A stretch of DNA of 54,646 nt, taken from assembly GCF_003003795.1 (NCBI RefSeq), contig NZ_PVWK01000034.1, positions 1 to 54,646 of the forward strand, read 5' to 3'. Source of the stretch: Stenomitos frigidus ULC18. Its GTDB lineage: Bacteria; Cyanobacteriota; Cyanobacteriia; Leptolyngbyales; Leptolyngbyaceae. Below, in pieces: positions 25,371 through 35,369 of the stretch. Both the position numbers and the translations under genes were made by a program. The notes under the pieces are model-generated. The model did no database searches. It was not told the DNA's origin and worked only from the letters and a program-made list of their open reading frames with translations. Positions within the stretch are counted from its first letter, which is position 1. Each line of letters starts with the position of its first letter.

Positions 25371-25826
25371 TTATCCGCGCATTGTCTTTCTAGTGGCAGC
25401 TTTATTTTTTGATTCCCCTTTTCCCAAGCTAGGCTGAGGTTCTTCCGTTTCCCCTCGCATTATCTTTTTTGTGATGCCTTCTTTTATTTTTATAGAGTCT
25501 TCTTTATTTAAAGAAGATACCATTTCTTCTCTTGTGAGAATGGGAACAAGGGCAACTTTTATAGTATGAATATCTTGCCGTTGTGACTTTCCAGACGATT
25601 TACCAGTCAATTCTCCTTCACCTAATTTGAGAAGATCAACACCTAAAACATTGATTTTTAAATCGACCTTACCCTTAGCTTGCCCCTCCAGTGAACTTTC
25701 CTGAGAAACTGTTACGTGAATCTCTAATTCCACCTTTTCTAAAAAAAAGATTGGCGTTCCTTCCATCGGTTTTAAGTCTTCTTTGACTTTAGCAATGAAT
25801 TCACCTAATCCAATTTCATTTGACAT
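25371..25826 (-). CDS. trypco2-like protein heading the CHAT/nSTAND operon
   Basis: 151 residues. AGGAG lies 7 bases before the ATG. The pattern IGLGEFIAKVKEDL, FFLEKVELEIHVTVSQES, GKVDLKINVLGVDLLKLG, IHTIKVALVPIL matches the trypsin-co-occurring domain 2 (trypco2). That domain was described from STAND-containing conflict systems, where it sits beside proteases or other effectors. The C-terminal 45 residues are a charged extension with a repeated TKKIMRG/TRKTMRG. Only 15 bases separate its stop from the CHAT-SIR2 gene's first ATG. A role as an adaptor or inhibitor of the effector is inferred from family context. Confidence 0.8.
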   Translation of the reverse strand: MSNEIGLGEFIAKVKEDLKPMEGTPIFFLEKVELEIHVTVSQESSLEGQAKGKVDLKINVLGVDLLKLGEGELTGKSSGKSQRQDIHTIKVALVPILTREEMVSSLNKEDSIKIKEGITKKIMRGETEEPQPSLGKGESKNKAATRKTMRG

Positions 25827-26264
25827 TTTAGTTCTCCTAAAAATGCGAATAATGATGCGTTTGTCTTTTCACTTATTAGTCTAGAGTTCTCTGTTTTAAA
25901 AGACTGCTTCCGAAACAAAAGCACTCCCTTTTACGATGAGATCTCTGTTCTTTGCAGAAAAATTTATTGCTTCAATCACTGCCGATATGGCGATCGGCGA
26001 TTCATACCCTAACTCAGCAACGCCTGATTTTCAACTTGCGTTTGCCTGACTACTATTGTCATCTTACGTAGCGAGATAATTTCTTTCCTTTATTATTCTG
26101 AATGACTACCGTTTGATTTGCTGCTTGAGTTGATTGATTACGGTACAAATCGTAATCAAAAGGAAAAAACCTGAAGGCGCAAAGGCAATCCGCGATCGCA
26201 GATTTTTGCAATAGATTCTTTGATCCTCTGACAGTGCCTAGTTTTACTGGGTTGCCCACCGTTT
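25827..26264. other. AT-rich upstream region of the trypco2 operon
   Basis: 438 bases without a convincing gene. A 66-codon frame at 26059-26259 on the minus strand has an atypical composition and no ribosome site. The segment next to the trypco2 gene is AT-rich and must contain the operon promoter. I could not fix a -10/-35 pair. Confidence 0.4.
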
Positions 26265-26468
26265 ATGCTGATCGGTGATGAACCCCAAAAGAAGCTTAGC
26301 GTTGGAGGAAGAATTCTTTCATGGCACGATCGCCTCGTGATGCAAGCTTACGGCTTCAGCGATAGCGACGCTATCCTGGAGAAACTCCTCACCCTGAATC
26401 TGGAACTGTCAGAGAAAGAAAAACAGGATGAATCTGTCATTAGTCCCTGGGCACCTCAAGAGCGGTGA
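26265..26468 (+). pseudogene. short C-terminal fragment, possibly of a DNA methyltransferase
   Basis: 67 residues: ILSWHDRLVMQAYGFSDSDAILEKLLTLNLELSEKEK, then ISPWAPQER. From memory this resembles the C-terminal tail of large cyanobacterial DNA methyltransferase/restriction proteins, which end in a (Y)GxxDxxxIxxKLLxLNLExxxKE pattern. No catalytic part is present upstream, so it is most likely a remnant. It lies between a conflict operon and a toxin-antitoxin pair, which is typical of a turnover-prone defence region. The identification is tentative. Confidence 0.35.
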
Positions 26469-26497
26469 TGGGTATAGCCCGTGGGTGGTTCATAATG

Positions 26498-26845
26498 CTA
26501 CAACCCCAAGCAGTACCTGACGGCATTTTCAACCTCAATCATTTTTTCGTTTGAGAGTTTACCCGCTGGCGCGTCAGGAAATCGTTTTGCATCCAGTGAT
26601 CGCACCTGAAACCCTAAAAAGACTGTTTCAAGCGGTAAACCACTATCTTCTGGCAGCACCCGCACATTTGTGGAGTAATCTTTCGGAATGTTGCTGCCCT
26701 TCGTACCAACTACAACCGTGATGACAAGGGGTAAGCGATTAATCGCATTGATGGAGAGGACAAGTACAGGTCTTTGTCCAGCTTGCTCTCTGCCTTGAAC
26801 TGGATTCAAATTAACAAAGTAAAGCTCAGACCGCTCTATACTCAT
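26498..26845 (-). CDS. MazF/PemK-family mRNA-interferase toxin
   Basis: 115 residues. The start IERSELYFVNLNPVQGREQAGQRPVLVLS carries the family's conserved G-(R/S)E-(Q/I)-xGxRPVLV element. VVGTKGSNIPKDYSTNVRV is the second conserved beta region, and LLxETVFLxxQVRSLD-like residues (LPLETVFLGFQVRSLD) form the third. Length is normal. Such toxins cleave mRNA at short sequences and halt growth unless neutralised. The ATG overlaps the stop of the upstream antitoxin gene by 4 bases (ATGA), so the pair is translationally coupled. Confidence 0.9.
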   Translation of the reverse strand: MSIERSELYFVNLNPVQGREQAGQRPVLVLSINAINRLPLVITVVVGTKGSNIPKDYSTNVRVLPEDSGLPLETVFLGFQVRSLDAKRFPDAPAGKLSNEKMIEVENAVRYCLGL

Positions 26846-27057
26846 GCGCTCTGCAACCCATCCATCTCCGTCAAGGCAAACTCCTGCTCAATTGCGATAA
26901 TCTCAGCCTGTATTGCTAGATCGCTGGCCATATTTGATAATTCAACTTCATCCGGTTCTCTAAGCTGGCGGGCAATCCGTTCCAGAAGCCAGAGCTTTTC
27001 CCTGCTAGATAAAGTGGCGATCGCTCGTTCGATCTCTAATAGGTGCTTTGAAGCCAT
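26842..27057 (-). CDS. antitoxin partner of the MazF/PemK-type toxin
   Basis: 71 residues from the ATG at 27057 (MASKHLLEIERAI); a start at 27099 is possible but less likely. The N-terminal helix pair AIATLSSREKLWLLERIARQLRE is the kind of segment found in small cyanobacterial antitoxins. The acidic C-terminus (AIEQEFALTEMD) would bind the toxin. It precedes the toxin gene with a 4-base overlap. The family name is not certain, so the call rests mainly on size, order and coupling. Confidence 0.7.
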   Translation of the reverse strand: MASKHLLEIERAIATLSSREKLWLLERIARQLREPDEVELSNMASDLAIQAEIIAIEQEFALTEMDGLQSA

Positions 27058-27101
27058 GACAACAATATCGGATTTTGGCACATACCATAACGATAACACG
27101 G

Positions 27102-27319
27102 CGGGAAGGCAGCAAACAGTGGACTTAAACTTGATGGGTCGCGCCGTCTTCTTGAAGGTGAATCGGCATCAATTTAAGTGTGCTCCTTGCGGTAAGCCGT
27201 TCAGTGAGACCTTTACTTTTTTGGGTCAGCAACGCAAGCAGACAGATCGCTTTGCCGCCATGATTGTGGAGCAAGTGATCCATCGCGACTTGCACAATGT
27301 CGGGCAACAAAATGACTGA
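27102..27319 (+). pseudogene. ISL3-family transposase remnant
   Basis: About 72 residues without a start. Motifs are VFLKVNRHQFKCAPCGKPFSE, with a CxxC zinc-binding pair as in the ISL3 N-terminus, then QTDRFAAMIVEQV. The rest of the transposase is missing after the TGA at 27317, and no terminal repeats were found. It marks an old insertion beside the toxin-antitoxin pair. Confidence 0.7.
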
Positions 27320-27379
27320 ACGGATGAGGCAGTGAAACCCAACGCTGGTCTCTTGGTCGGAAATGATTACCTGAAATCG

Positions 27380-28057
27380 CTAACACCAGGATTGCTCTCC
27401 GGGCGGATTGTGCAGCAACTCCTGGATATTCGCTTCGATCACGCGGTAACCCACGTTGCCATTCAGCCGTTGCCGTCCCTCATTAAAAATCAGGGTAGGG
27501 CTAACAGACACCGTATGTTCCTTTACCAGGTCAAAATCTTTGGCGAGCTGGGCATAAGCCTCACCGCGATCGATCTGCTTCTGAATCATGGAAACTGGCA
27601 GTCCTAGCTTCTCTGCAATGGCAAATTGTACGGTGCGATCGCTCACATTTGCCAGTTTGGTAAAAAATGCTTCTCGAAATGCCCAGGTTGCCTTTTCAAA
27701 CACCTTGTCGTGTGGTTCGACAATTCCCTTGATTTCCAGCAATTGAATCGCATGGAGAAACAAATGACAGGACATGGATGAGGAGGGAATGGCTCCCATC
27801 CAAATATCGGGATGAACGGTGATGTGTTCAAACTTTTTGGCAACGTTCTGAACGTGATCGCTATAGCCCTTTAAGCTCCCCTTATCGCGCCAATTCTTCT
27901 CTAACTTTTCATGGGCATTGCCAAAAACTGAGACGAAGTGATAATCGATCGCAATCTTGTCTTGAAAAGTCGTTTTCAACTCATCTAGCCGAATTTGAGC
28001 AATATATGCCCAGACGCAGAGAACATCAGAAAAGTAGGAGATATGAATAGGTTGCAT
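27380..28057 (-). CDS. DsbA/FrnE-like thioredoxin-fold protein
   Basis: 225 residues from the ATG at 28057; an upstream ATG at 28096 adds 13 residues. It begins PIHISYFSDVLCVWAYIAQIRL, the position where FrnE/DsbA-family proteins carry a CxWC motif. Here only the first Cys remains (CVWA). The helical insert and C-terminal SVSPTLIFNEGRQRLNGNVGYRVIEANI, with a cis-Pro before TLIF, are typical of the fold. There is no signal peptide, so it is cytoplasmic. With one active-site cysteine it may act as a glutathione-dependent isomerase or reductase rather than a disulfide oxidase. Confidence 0.85.
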   Translation of the reverse strand: MQPIHISYFSDVLCVWAYIAQIRLDELKTTFQDKIAIDYHFVSVFGNAHEKLEKNWRDKGSLKGYSDHVQNVAKKFEHITVHPDIWMGAIPSSSMSCHLFLHAIQLLEIKGIVEPHDKVFEKATWAFREAFFTKLANVSDRTVQFAIAEKLGLPVSMIQKQIDRGEAYAQLAKDFDLVKEHTVSVSPTLIFNEGRQRLNGNVGYRVIEANIQELLHNPPGEQSWC

Positions 28058-28121
28058 TGTTACTTCAGTAGTTGCTAATACGAGGAAATTATTCACCCTT
28101 TTACAATCCTATATCTTTGCC

Positions 28122-29801
28122 TCACTTAATACCTAGCTGCCAAGGCTTCATGCAATCCCTATCACAATCAATAGTCAGTTCACAAGGAAGTTTCGTGTTA
28201 CAAATTTTAGCCTTCTTTAGCTGATCAATAGTAATTTTTGTTTCAATAAAAATGGTGTTAAATAGGTTGGTTCCAGTTAGATTAATGTTATGCCAACTGG
28301 AGCCACTGAGATCGGCATTAGAAAGATTAGCCTCATTGAAATCAGCATTATTAAGATCAGCATTTCTAATATTAGCAGAACCTAGTTTTGTGAAGTGAAT
28401 AATAGAATCACTCAAATCAGCATTGGCTAGATTTACAGCGTACAAGCTAGCGTGACTGAGATTAGCATGATTAAGGTTTATATCACTCATGTCTGCCCCA
28501 GAAAAGTTACTTAATTGGAGCAATGCGCCGCCGAGATTGGCACGATGAAGATTTGCTCCTTTGTACTCTTCATTTTGAGTTTTTAATGGATCAAGCTTTC
28601 CCCAAGATTTTCTGACATATCTCTCTATTGCTTCGCTAATAGGCTCTCCGTCAAGAGTTGTATGATTGATTCTAGCTTCACGAAAATCAGCCACTCTAAG
28701 TTTTTCTCTATAAAGCTTAGTAGAATAAAAGGCATCATCAATATCAGCTTTTTCAAGACCAACACATTCTAGAAACAAAGAAGAATCGCAGCCCTCTAGA
28801 AATGACAAAATAAGGGCTTCAGCGCAATTAAGTGACTCTAACTCTCCAGCAGAGAGGTCAGCTACTCGAAGATCTGAATTTTTCAGGTTAGCATCACGAA
28901 GATCAGCTTGGCGTAGGTCTGCAAGTCTAAGATCAGCCCCATCTAAATTTGAGTCACTAAGATCTGCGTTGCATAAATTGGCGTAACGTAAATTAGCACA
29001 GTGGAGGTTAGCTAAGCTGAGATTAGCGTTGCAAAGGTTAGCATTATGTAGGTCTATCCGGCGAAGATCTGCACGGCGTAAATCTGCTCCATCAAGATTT
29101 GCCCCACTTAAATTTATGCCACTTAGATTAATTAATCCTAAATTTGCTCCACTCAAATCTGAATAACTTAAATCAATTTCATTGATAATAGTAGAGTCTT
29201 TTAAAAACCTGATTAATAAGCCCTTGCGAAATCCATCAAGTTCCTGTAACGCTACCAACGTTCTAGCGCGTATAATTGCCCGCTGTTTAACTTTATCTTC
29301 TTCCAGCCCATTCATATCTAAAAACAACCTTGCTATTTGCTCTATATATCCTTTAAGTGCTTCTTGATGTAAACGATTCAGTGCAATCTCCTCTTCTTGC
29401 CTTCTTCTTGCTTTCTCTTGTTCCTCTATCAATTGTTTACGCTTCTCCTCCTTTACGTTTAAATATTTCTCATGTCTCTTTGCTTGAAACTCTAAGAATC
29501 TTTTGATTGCGAAACCACCGCTAGCTAGTAGAAGAGGGACTATTAAAAGTTCCATCCAATCCCAAATTGATTTTCCCAAAAATTCTATTTTTGTTAAATC
29601 TGCTGATCTATTTGCATTCAAGATTGTGATCCAAGTCCAGTTCCGGAAATCATTTTTAGTTAGAGTTAAAATGATAAATGCAACCGAGATAAATAAAGCT
29701 GTAAGCCATCTTAATTTTCTTCGTCCGATTTTTGAAAATAACATCTCAATACTTCTCCCATATAGGACTGAAATTTGATTCCGAATAAATCCAAAGAGCA
29801 T
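28122..29801 (-). CDS. membrane protein with pentapeptide repeats
   Basis: 559 residues. Two membrane segments near the N-terminus (LTALFISVAFIILTL, about 34-50; WMELLIVPLLLASGGFAI, about 82-100) are followed by a basic coiled coil (EEKRKQLIEEQEKARRRQEEE) and a helical stretch. A block of A(D/N)LxX pentapeptide repeats follows (about 215-320), then a less regular spacer, then a second block (about 420-525). Pentapeptide repeats form a right-handed quadrilateral helix. The function of this membrane-linked type is unknown. It starts 2 bases after the RND pump's stop, so it may be the last gene of that operon. The ATG at 29744 is an alternative start. Confidence 0.85.
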   Translation of the reverse strand: MLFGFIRNQISVLYGRSIEMLFSKIGRRKLRWLTALFISVAFIILTLTKNDFRNWTWITILNANRSADLTKIEFLGKSIWDWMELLIVPLLLASGGFAIKRFLEFQAKRHEKYLNVKEEKRKQLIEEQEKARRRQEEEIALNRLHQEALKGYIEQIARLFLDMNGLEEDKVKQRAIIRARTLVALQELDGFRKGLLIRFLKDSTIINEIDLSYSDLSGANLGLINLSGINLSGANLDGADLRRADLRRIDLHNANLCNANLSLANLHCANLRYANLCNADLSDSNLDGADLRLADLRQADLRDANLKNSDLRVADLSAGELESLNCAEALILSFLEGCDSSLFLECVGLEKADIDDAFYSTKLYREKLRVADFREARINHTTLDGEPISEAIERYVRKSWGKLDPLKTQNEEYKGANLHRANLGGALLQLSNFSGADMSDINLNHANLSHASLYAVNLANADLSDSIIHFTKLGSANIRNADLNNADFNEANLSNADLSGSSWHNINLTGTNLFNTIFIETKITIDQLKKAKICNTKLPCELTIDCDRDCMKPWQLGIK

Positions 29802-29803
29802 TA

Positions 29804-32800
29804 TTAGATCATCCCATCACTCGTTATCTTGGCGACAGATTCTTCTACTTCAACTTTAGAGTTTTTCTGATTCCCTTTGCGGTTACGCCAGAGTTTGTAA
29901 TAGAGAATGGGCACCGCCGATCGCGACAGCAACAACGAAGCCACTTCACCTGCCATCAGCGAGATCGCTAACCCCTGGAAGATTGGGTCAGCCAGGATAA
30001 TGGCCGAACCAACCACCACAGCCGCCGCAGTTAAGAGCATAGGACGGAAGCGCACCGCTCCGGCATCAATTACCGCTTCTTCTAGGGGCATGCCTTCCTT
30101 CAGGCGTAACTCGATGAAATCCACCAGGATGATGGAGTTCCGCACCACAATGCCTGCTCCAGCGATAAAGCCGATCATGGACGTGGCTGTAAAAAATGAT
30201 CCCATCAGCCAGTGAGCGGGCATAATGCCGATGAACGAAAAGGGAATCGCTGCCATAATCACTAACGGCGTGGCAAAGGACTGAAACCAACCCACCATCA
30301 GGACATAAATCAGCAACAGTACCACCGCAAAGGCAATCCCCAAATCACGGAAGACTTCATACGTCACCTGCCATTCGCCATCCCACTTGATCGCGTAGGT
30401 TTCAGTCGTTGGGGGTTGTTCAGTGAGATAGGTTTGAATGGTAGCTCCCGTGGCTGGAACGAGTTGATTGATCTGTGGTTGCAGATTGAGCATGGCATAG
30501 ACTGAGCTTTCGACTCTGCCAGAAACATCACCCAAGACATAGACAACGGGCTGTAGGTTTTTGTGGTAAATGCTCGTGTCTGCTGTTGTTGTGTCTGTCT
30601 TCACCAGGCTGCTCAAAGGGACTAAATTACCATTGGTGCCCTTGAGGTTCAGGGCTTTCAAATCATCCAGGCTGGTGCGGCTCGACTGACTGAAGCGTAG
30701 ATTAATGGCGACATCTTCCCGCGCGTTTTCGTCATGTAACAGTCCCACATTTTGTCCAGCGAGTGCCATTTGCAAGACTTGTGAAATCTGAGTCGGGCTG
30801 ATGCCGTTCAGCGCTGCTTTCTCGCGATCGATAACCAATCGGTAATCAGTCTGTGGCGCTTCCATATACCAATCCACATCAACAACACCATCGGTTGACT
30901 GATATAACTGGCGAATTTTGGTCGCGAGGTCAATCTGTCCTTGATAATCGGGACCATACACTTCAGTCACCAGGGTTTGCAGCACCGGAGGACCAGGAGG
31001 GATTTCGGCAACCTGAATCCGGGCACTGTAGCGATCGCCAATTTCCTTCAGTTGGGGACGAATCGCTTTGGCAATCTCATGGCTCTGACGATGGCGATCG
31101 CCCCTGGGCAAAAAGTTCACCTGAATATCGGCAACATTAGTACCCGATCGCAAAAAGTAATGCCGCACCAAGCCGTTGAAATTGTAAGGAGAAGACGTGC
31201 CGATGTAACTTTGATAGTTAATGACTTCGGGAACCGTCGCCAGATATTGTCCCATCTCGCGGGTGGCTCTAGCCGTCTGCTCCAGGGTCGTACCTTCTGG
31301 CAGATTGACGACGACCTGCAACTCGCTCTTGTTGTCAAACGGCAGCATTTTGAGAATCACCAGCTTAAAGCCTGCGAATCCACCGACAATGAAGATCAGG
31401 GCTAACACCGTGGCGACCAGAAACGTGGTTCCTCGACGTGGATAATGCACGAGTGGAAGCATAAACCGACGATACAGGCGGCTCAGGGCATCCTCGCCGT
31501 GATCATGGGCAGCGTGGCTGGCACCACTAAAGACTCGCATCGTTGTCCAGGGAACGACAATAAAGGCGACCAGTGCCGAAAAGATCATGGCAGCAGAAGC
31601 ACCGAGCGGGATGGGCAGCATGTAGGGGCCCATCAAGCCGCCGACAAACGCCATGGGCAGGATTGCCGCAATTACCGCTAAGGTTGCCAGAATGGTCGGA
31701 TTACCTACCTCATCCACTGCTTCCAAGATAATCTGCTGTAAGGTGCGCCGCCGATTGGTCGAGAGTTGCAAGCGGGTTTTATTTTCTGGCAATTGCAGAT
31801 GACGACCGACATTTTCGACCACGACGATCGCGTCATCTACCAGAATCCCAATGGAAAAAATCAGCGCAAAGAACGTGACGCGATTTAGCGTGAAGTGATA
31901 AAAGACAAAGCTGGCAAGCGTGAGTGCTAAGGTCACGGGAATTGACACCGCCACCACCATTGCCTCTTTTCTACCCATCACAAACCACATCAGCAGGGTC
32001 ACAGAACCGACTGCAATCAGCATGTGAAACAGCAGTTCATTGGAACGTTCGGCGGCAGTTTCACCATAGTCCCGTGTAACCGTCAGATTGACGTTGTTAG
32101 GAATGTAGTTCCGTTTAATTTGGTCGAGCTTATGCAGCACATGATGAGAGACTTGAATCGCATTGGCTCCAGAGCGTTTGGCGATCGCGATCGTCACCGC
32201 TTCGGTTTCTCCAACAGGCGTTCCTGATTGGCGCTGATTATTTTCGCGTTGTTCTCCCTGCCCAAAAAACACATAACTGGCAGGTTCTTCTGAACCATCT
32301 ATAACGGTTGCCACATCGCGCAAGTAGACAGGTTGATTGTTCGCAACCGCAACCACAAGTCCTTTCGCATCTTCCGCCGATCGGATAAAACTTTGGGTTC
32401 TGACTAAAAACGATTGATTGTTTTGATTTAAGGCACCGCTAGCCAGTTCAGTATTCTGAGCTTGAAGCGCTTTAGAAATTTCTAAAGGCGTGATGCCAAA
32501 GGCATTGAGTCGGGTTGGATCAAGATCGACTCGCAGTTGCCGTTTCTGTCCACCAATCAGTGTCGTTTCTGAAACATCTGGTACTTGCTTAATTTGTTCA
32601 TCTAATTGCGCTGCAATTTGCCGTAATTCTGCTCCCGTACTGTGTTCACCCCATAAGGTCAAAGTGAGAATCGGAACATCATCAATTGACCGTGATTTAA
32701 TCAGGGGTTGAGAAACACCGGGTGGAATCTTGTCAAAGTTAGCATAGAGCTTGTTGTAAAGCTGAACAATAGAGGTTTCTGTGTTTTGTCCTACGAGAAA

Positions 32801-33139
32801 ACGCACAATCACCAGGGAGGAACCGGGACGCGAGGTGGAATAAACGTATTCCACTCCTGGAAGCTCTTTGATCAGCTTCTCCATTGGCGCAGTAACACGC
32901 TGTTCCACGTCTTTTGCAGACGCTCCCGGCATTTGCACAAACACATCGGCCATCGGTACGGTGATTTGCGGTTCCTCTTCCCGTGGCAAAATCAGGGTCG
33001 CGCCAATCCCCAATAGCAGCGACACCAGAATGATCAGCGGTGTCAGCTTGGAATCGATGAATTTCTTGGCTAGATTGCCGACGAAACCTAGTCTGTGAGG
33101 TTTTGCAGGATCTCGGTCAGTATGTGCGCCATTGTTCAT
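29804..33139 (-). CDS. RND efflux pump, inner-membrane permease
   Basis: 1111 residues, normal for the family. The first membrane helix is [18 protein letters not shown]. The porter-domain signature PREEEPQI appears at the start of the first periplasmic loop. Transmembrane helix 4 has [13 protein letters not shown] with the paired Asp used for proton relay, and [12 protein letters not shown] is present in TM10. The sequence is closest in feel to cation/multidrug pumps of the AcrB/HAE type (TALE-like [18 protein letters not shown]). The Shine-Dalgarno GAGG lies in the end of the preceding exported-protein gene. With the adaptor at 33677-35011 it would form a tripartite exporter; the outer-membrane partner is not in the window. 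The substrate is unknown. Confidence 0.95.
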   Translation of the reverse strand: MNNGAHTDRDPAKPHRLGFVGNLAKKFIDSKLTPLIILVSLLLGIGATLILPREEEPQITVPMADVFVQMPGASAKDVEQRVTAPMEKLIKELPGVEYVYSTSRPGSSLVIVRFLVGQNTETSIVQLYNKLYANFDKIPPGVSQPLIKSRSIDDVPILTLTLWGEHSTGAELRQIAAQLDEQIKQVPDVSETTLIGGQKRQLRVDLDPTRLNAFGITPLEISKALQAQNTELASGALNQNNQSFLVRTQSFIRSAEDAKGLVVAVANNQPVYLRDVATVIDGSEEPASYVFFGQGEQRENNQRQSGTPVGETEAVTIAIAKRSGANAIQVSHHVLHKLDQIKRNYIPNNVNLTVTRDYGETAAERSNELLFHMLIAVGSVTLLMWFVMGRKEAMVVAVSIPVTLALTLASFVFYHFTLNRVTFFALIFSIGILVDDAIVVVENVGRHLQLPENKTRLQLSTNRRRTLQQIILEAVDEVGNPTILATLAVIAAILPMAFVGGLMGPYMLPIPLGASAAMIFSALVAFIVVPWTTMRVFSGASHAAHDHGEDALSRLYRRFMLPLVHYPRRGTTFLVATVLALIFIVGGFAGFKLVILKMLPFDNKSELQVVVNLPEGTTLEQTARATREMGQYLATVPEVINYQSYIGTSSPYNFNGLVRHYFLRSGTNVADIQVNFLPRGDRHRQSHEIAKAIRPQLKEIGDRYSARIQVAEIPPGPPVLQTLVTEVYGPDYQGQIDLATKIRQLYQSTDGVVDVDWYMEAPQTDYRLVIDREKAALNGISPTQISQVLQMALAGQNVGLLHDENAREDVAINLRFSQSSRTSLDDLKALNLKGTNGNLVPLSSLVKTDTTTADTSIYHKNLQPVVYVLGDVSGRVESSVYAMLNLQPQINQLVPATGATIQTYLTEQPPTTETYAIKWDGEWQVTYEVFRDLGIAFAVVLLLIYVLMVGWFQSFATPLVIMAAIPFSFIGIMPAHWLMGSFFTATSMIGFIAGAGIVVRNSIILVDFIELRLKEGMPLEEAVIDAGAVRFRPMLLTAAAVVVGSAIILADPIFQGLAISLMAGEVASLLLSRSAVPILYYKLWRNRKGNQKNSKVEVEESVAKITSDGMI

Positions 33140-33141
33140 GT

Positions 33142-33657
33142 CTACCTCATCCTCCCGTTCATCATGGCAGGCATTCCTTGCTCTGCAAACTGGGCCACTT
33201 CCCGCGCGTGTTCTCGAATGACGGCGACCAGCTCAGGATTGTCAGATGTTTCTGTGACTGCAATGCCTTTAGCGGTAAGCTGAATTCGCCGCTGATATTT
33301 ATTTGCCGACTGGGACAGGGTCGGCAACGTAGAACTCATCCCAATCATGGGAATGGGTTGATTTTTATTGACGCGATCGTACATTTTAGAGGCATGGGCT
33401 TGAATCAAAGCCACAACTTGAGGGCTATCTGATTCAGTCACAGCACGAATACCACCAGAAATTTCTTCTACAGTGCGATGAATTTGATTGTGGTAAGCAA
33501 AGAGTTGATGAATTGTTTGGGCATCGCCACCCCCTCCCATGCCCGGATTGCCCATCATTCCTGGAGATCTTCCCATCTGACCATTCACAACTTGGGGAAT
33601 TGCTAAAACCACAACTAAAGCCAGAATGGAAAGCCATACTAAAATTCTGCGTTGCAT
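33142..33657 (-). CDS. exported Met-rich protein between the RND adaptor and pump genes
   Basis: 171 residues with a signal peptide ([23 protein letters not shown]). Next comes a Met/Gly-rich segment ([16 protein letters not shown]) and a domain with [21 protein letters not shown] and [12 protein letters not shown]. The domain part is repeated loosely as [18 protein letters not shown] and IREHAREV. The His/Met content suggests a periplasmic metal- or thiol-handling protein. I recall similar proteins next to heavy-metal and sulfur genes, but no name is secure. It sits 2 bases upstream of the pump start, so co-expression is certain if the operon is transcribed. Confidence 0.75.
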   Translation of the reverse strand: MQRRILVWLSILALVVVLAIPQVVNGQMGRSPGMMGNPGMGGGGDAQTIHQLFAYHNQIHRTVEEISGGIRAVTESDSPQVVALIQAHASKMYDRVNKNQPIPMIGMSSTLPTLSQSANKYQRRIQLTAKGIAVTETSDNPELVAVIREHAREVAQFAEQGMPAMMNGRMR

Positions 33658-33676
33658 TGGAAACCTCCTGAAGAAT

Positions 33677-35011
33677 TTAAGGCTGTGTTGTAATGGGCTG
33701 TCCGTCGCTCAGTTGCTCGATGTGATTCGTAATGATGCGATCGCCTGTCGTCAAGCCTGAAACAATCTCGACTTTTCCATCACGTTGTTGCCCTGTTTTG
33801 ACCCAACGCAAAACAGCAGTCGATTGATTCGATGTATTTGTGTTCACAACATACACTCCCTGTAATTGCCCCCGCTGAATTAGCGCGGTCGAGGGAATGA
33901 GAATCGTGTCTTGTTTTCCATTGACTGGTAAGGCAATCCGTCCAAACATGCCAGAGATCAAGCGACCAGAATTATTTATGGGAATCTTGACCAGAAAACT
34001 CCGAGAGTTAGCGTCTGCGGCTGGAACAATCTGCTGAATCGTGGCTTTTAAGGTTTGACTGGCGGACTCCACCCGTACCTGAACCGATTGACCCACCCGC
34101 ACGAAGCGTAAGTTCGCTTCTGGCACAGAGATCTCTAGCTGGAGCCGATCGGGATTTTCAATCTTCAGCAAGGCCGTACCGTTCATGGAGTAGGGATTCG
34201 TCGTCTCACCCAAAGATGCCAGCTTTTCAGTCACGATGCCATCAAAGGGAGCGATCACAGTGCCGTAGCTCTCATTCATTGAAGCGGCTGTGACCCCCGA
34301 TTTTGCTTGATTGATCGCCGCCTGGGACTGAGCGATCGCCGCCTGGGACTGCTGGATACCTGCTTCTGCCTGGGCGACTTGTGCTCTAGCTTGATCCAGC
34401 GCCGTATTGGTCTCATCCAGGTTTGCTTGCGAGACGGCTCCCGCTGCTCTCAGTTGAGCAGACCGAGTTTGGTTAATTTGTGCCTGTCGGAGTGCTGCCT
34501 GAGCGGACAACTTCTGAGATCTTAATTGGCTTAAAGATGCCTGGGAGCGCGCCAATTCGGCTTGCGCTTGGGCAACGCCCGCTTGAGCCTGATTAGTCTG
34601 AGCCGCGATGTCCTGCACATCAATGCGGGCAAGGATATCTCCTTGACGAAAGCGATCGCCCGCCTCCAGGGGAAAGTAAATGATGCGTCCGCTGACCCGA
34701 GTTGACAGGGTTGCCTGGTCAACTGGACGGATCGTACCAGAGAGTTCCAGTGTATTGGCAAGCGCTTGAACCCGAATGCTCAGGGTTTCAACGGCGATCG
34801 CAGGCGCTGATATAGCTTCTGGCGAGTGGGTCGAACGGGTGAGTTGCAAAATACCCCAGGTTCCCCCTGCCAGTAGCAAGGCACCGCCCAGCAACAGTCC
34901 CCACCCCTTTTGAGAAAGCCCTGGTGGAGGAGACCGTTTGGGCTGCACTGATCCATCTATGGTTTCATCAAGCGATTCATTCAGCGGTTCATCTGAGGTG
35001 GTATGAGTCAT
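33677..35011 (-). CDS. RND pump periplasmic adaptor (membrane fusion protein)
   Basis: 444 residues. One N-terminal membrane anchor (GWGLLLGGALLLAGGTWGI, about 35-55). Then a lipoyl/barrel-sandwich half (LSTRVSGRIIYFPLEAGDRFRQGDILARID). A long Ala/Gln coiled-coil hairpin (about 140-235) is followed by the second lipoyl half (ESYGTVIAPFDGIVTEKLASLGE) and the beta-barrel and membrane-proximal domains (ISGMFGRIALPVNGKQDTILIPSTALI). It joins the inner-membrane pump to an outer-membrane channel. It is followed within 20 bases by the exported Met-rich protein and the pump gene. Confidence 0.94.
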   Translation of the reverse strand: MTHTTSDEPLNESLDETIDGSVQPKRSPPPGLSQKGWGLLLGGALLLAGGTWGILQLTRSTHSPEAISAPAIAVETLSIRVQALANTLELSGTIRPVDQATLSTRVSGRIIYFPLEAGDRFRQGDILARIDVQDIAAQTNQAQAGVAQAQAELARSQASLSQLRSQKLSAQAALRQAQINQTRSAQLRAAGAVSQANLDETNTALDQARAQVAQAEAGIQQSQAAIAQSQAAINQAKSGVTAASMNESYGTVIAPFDGIVTEKLASLGETTNPYSMNGTALLKIENPDRLQLEISVPEANLRFVRVGQSVQVRVESASQTLKATIQQIVPAADANSRSFLVKIPINNSGRLISGMFGRIALPVNGKQDTILIPSTALIQRGQLQGVYVVNTNTSNQSTAVLRWVKTGQQRDGKVEIVSGLTTGDRIITNHIEQLSDGQPITTQP

Positions 35012-35023
35012 TGCTGTTCTCCT

Positions 35024-35365
35024 TTAAGGGCGATTACCGCGTTGCACGGGATAGCCTGCACCTTGCCATGCCAGTAGTCCACCTTGCAGGTTGTAGACTT
35101 GACGGTAACCTTGAGTCACTAACCATTGCGCTGCGATCTCACTGCGATGACCCGATAGACAAGTGATGGCGATCGCCTGCTCTTTGGGAATGTCTTTCAA
35201 AATTCGGTTGCGGCTGAACCGTTGCGCGGTTGGAATATGCCCCATCCAGTATTCCAGCCACCCTCGCACATCAATGATCAGCAGTTGATGTGCCTGTGAC
35301 TTTAGTTGAGCAGGAGTCAGCAAAACTGGATTCATCGCTTGTTTCTTCTGTGCTTTCATTTTCAT
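35024..35365 (-). CDS. single-domain rhodanese (sulfurtransferase)
   Basis: 113 residues from the ATG at 35365, which has AAGGA 7 bases upstream and lies 4 bases past the SCP2-like gene's stop. LIIDVRGWLEYWMGHIPTAQRFSRN gives the N-terminal rhodanese signature. The active-site loop is CLSGHRS, with the catalytic Cys, and QVYNLQGGLLAWQGAGYPV closes the domain. Such proteins carry sulfane sulfur as a cysteine persulfide. Its place in the run SQR, ArsR, SCP2-like, rhodanese suggests it accepts the persulfide or polysulfide made by SQR. Confidence 0.92.
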   Translation of the reverse strand: MKMKAQKKQAMNPVLLTPAQLKSQAHQLLIIDVRGWLEYWMGHIPTAQRFSRNRILKDIPKEQAIAITCLSGHRSEIAAQWLVTQGYRQVYNLQGGLLAWQGAGYPVQRGNRP

Positions 35366-35369
35366 CTTG

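Noticed and set aside
26059-26259. 66-codon frame upstream of the trypco2 operon
   Set aside because: No Shine-Dalgarno, unusual composition and no family resemblance; probably intergenic.
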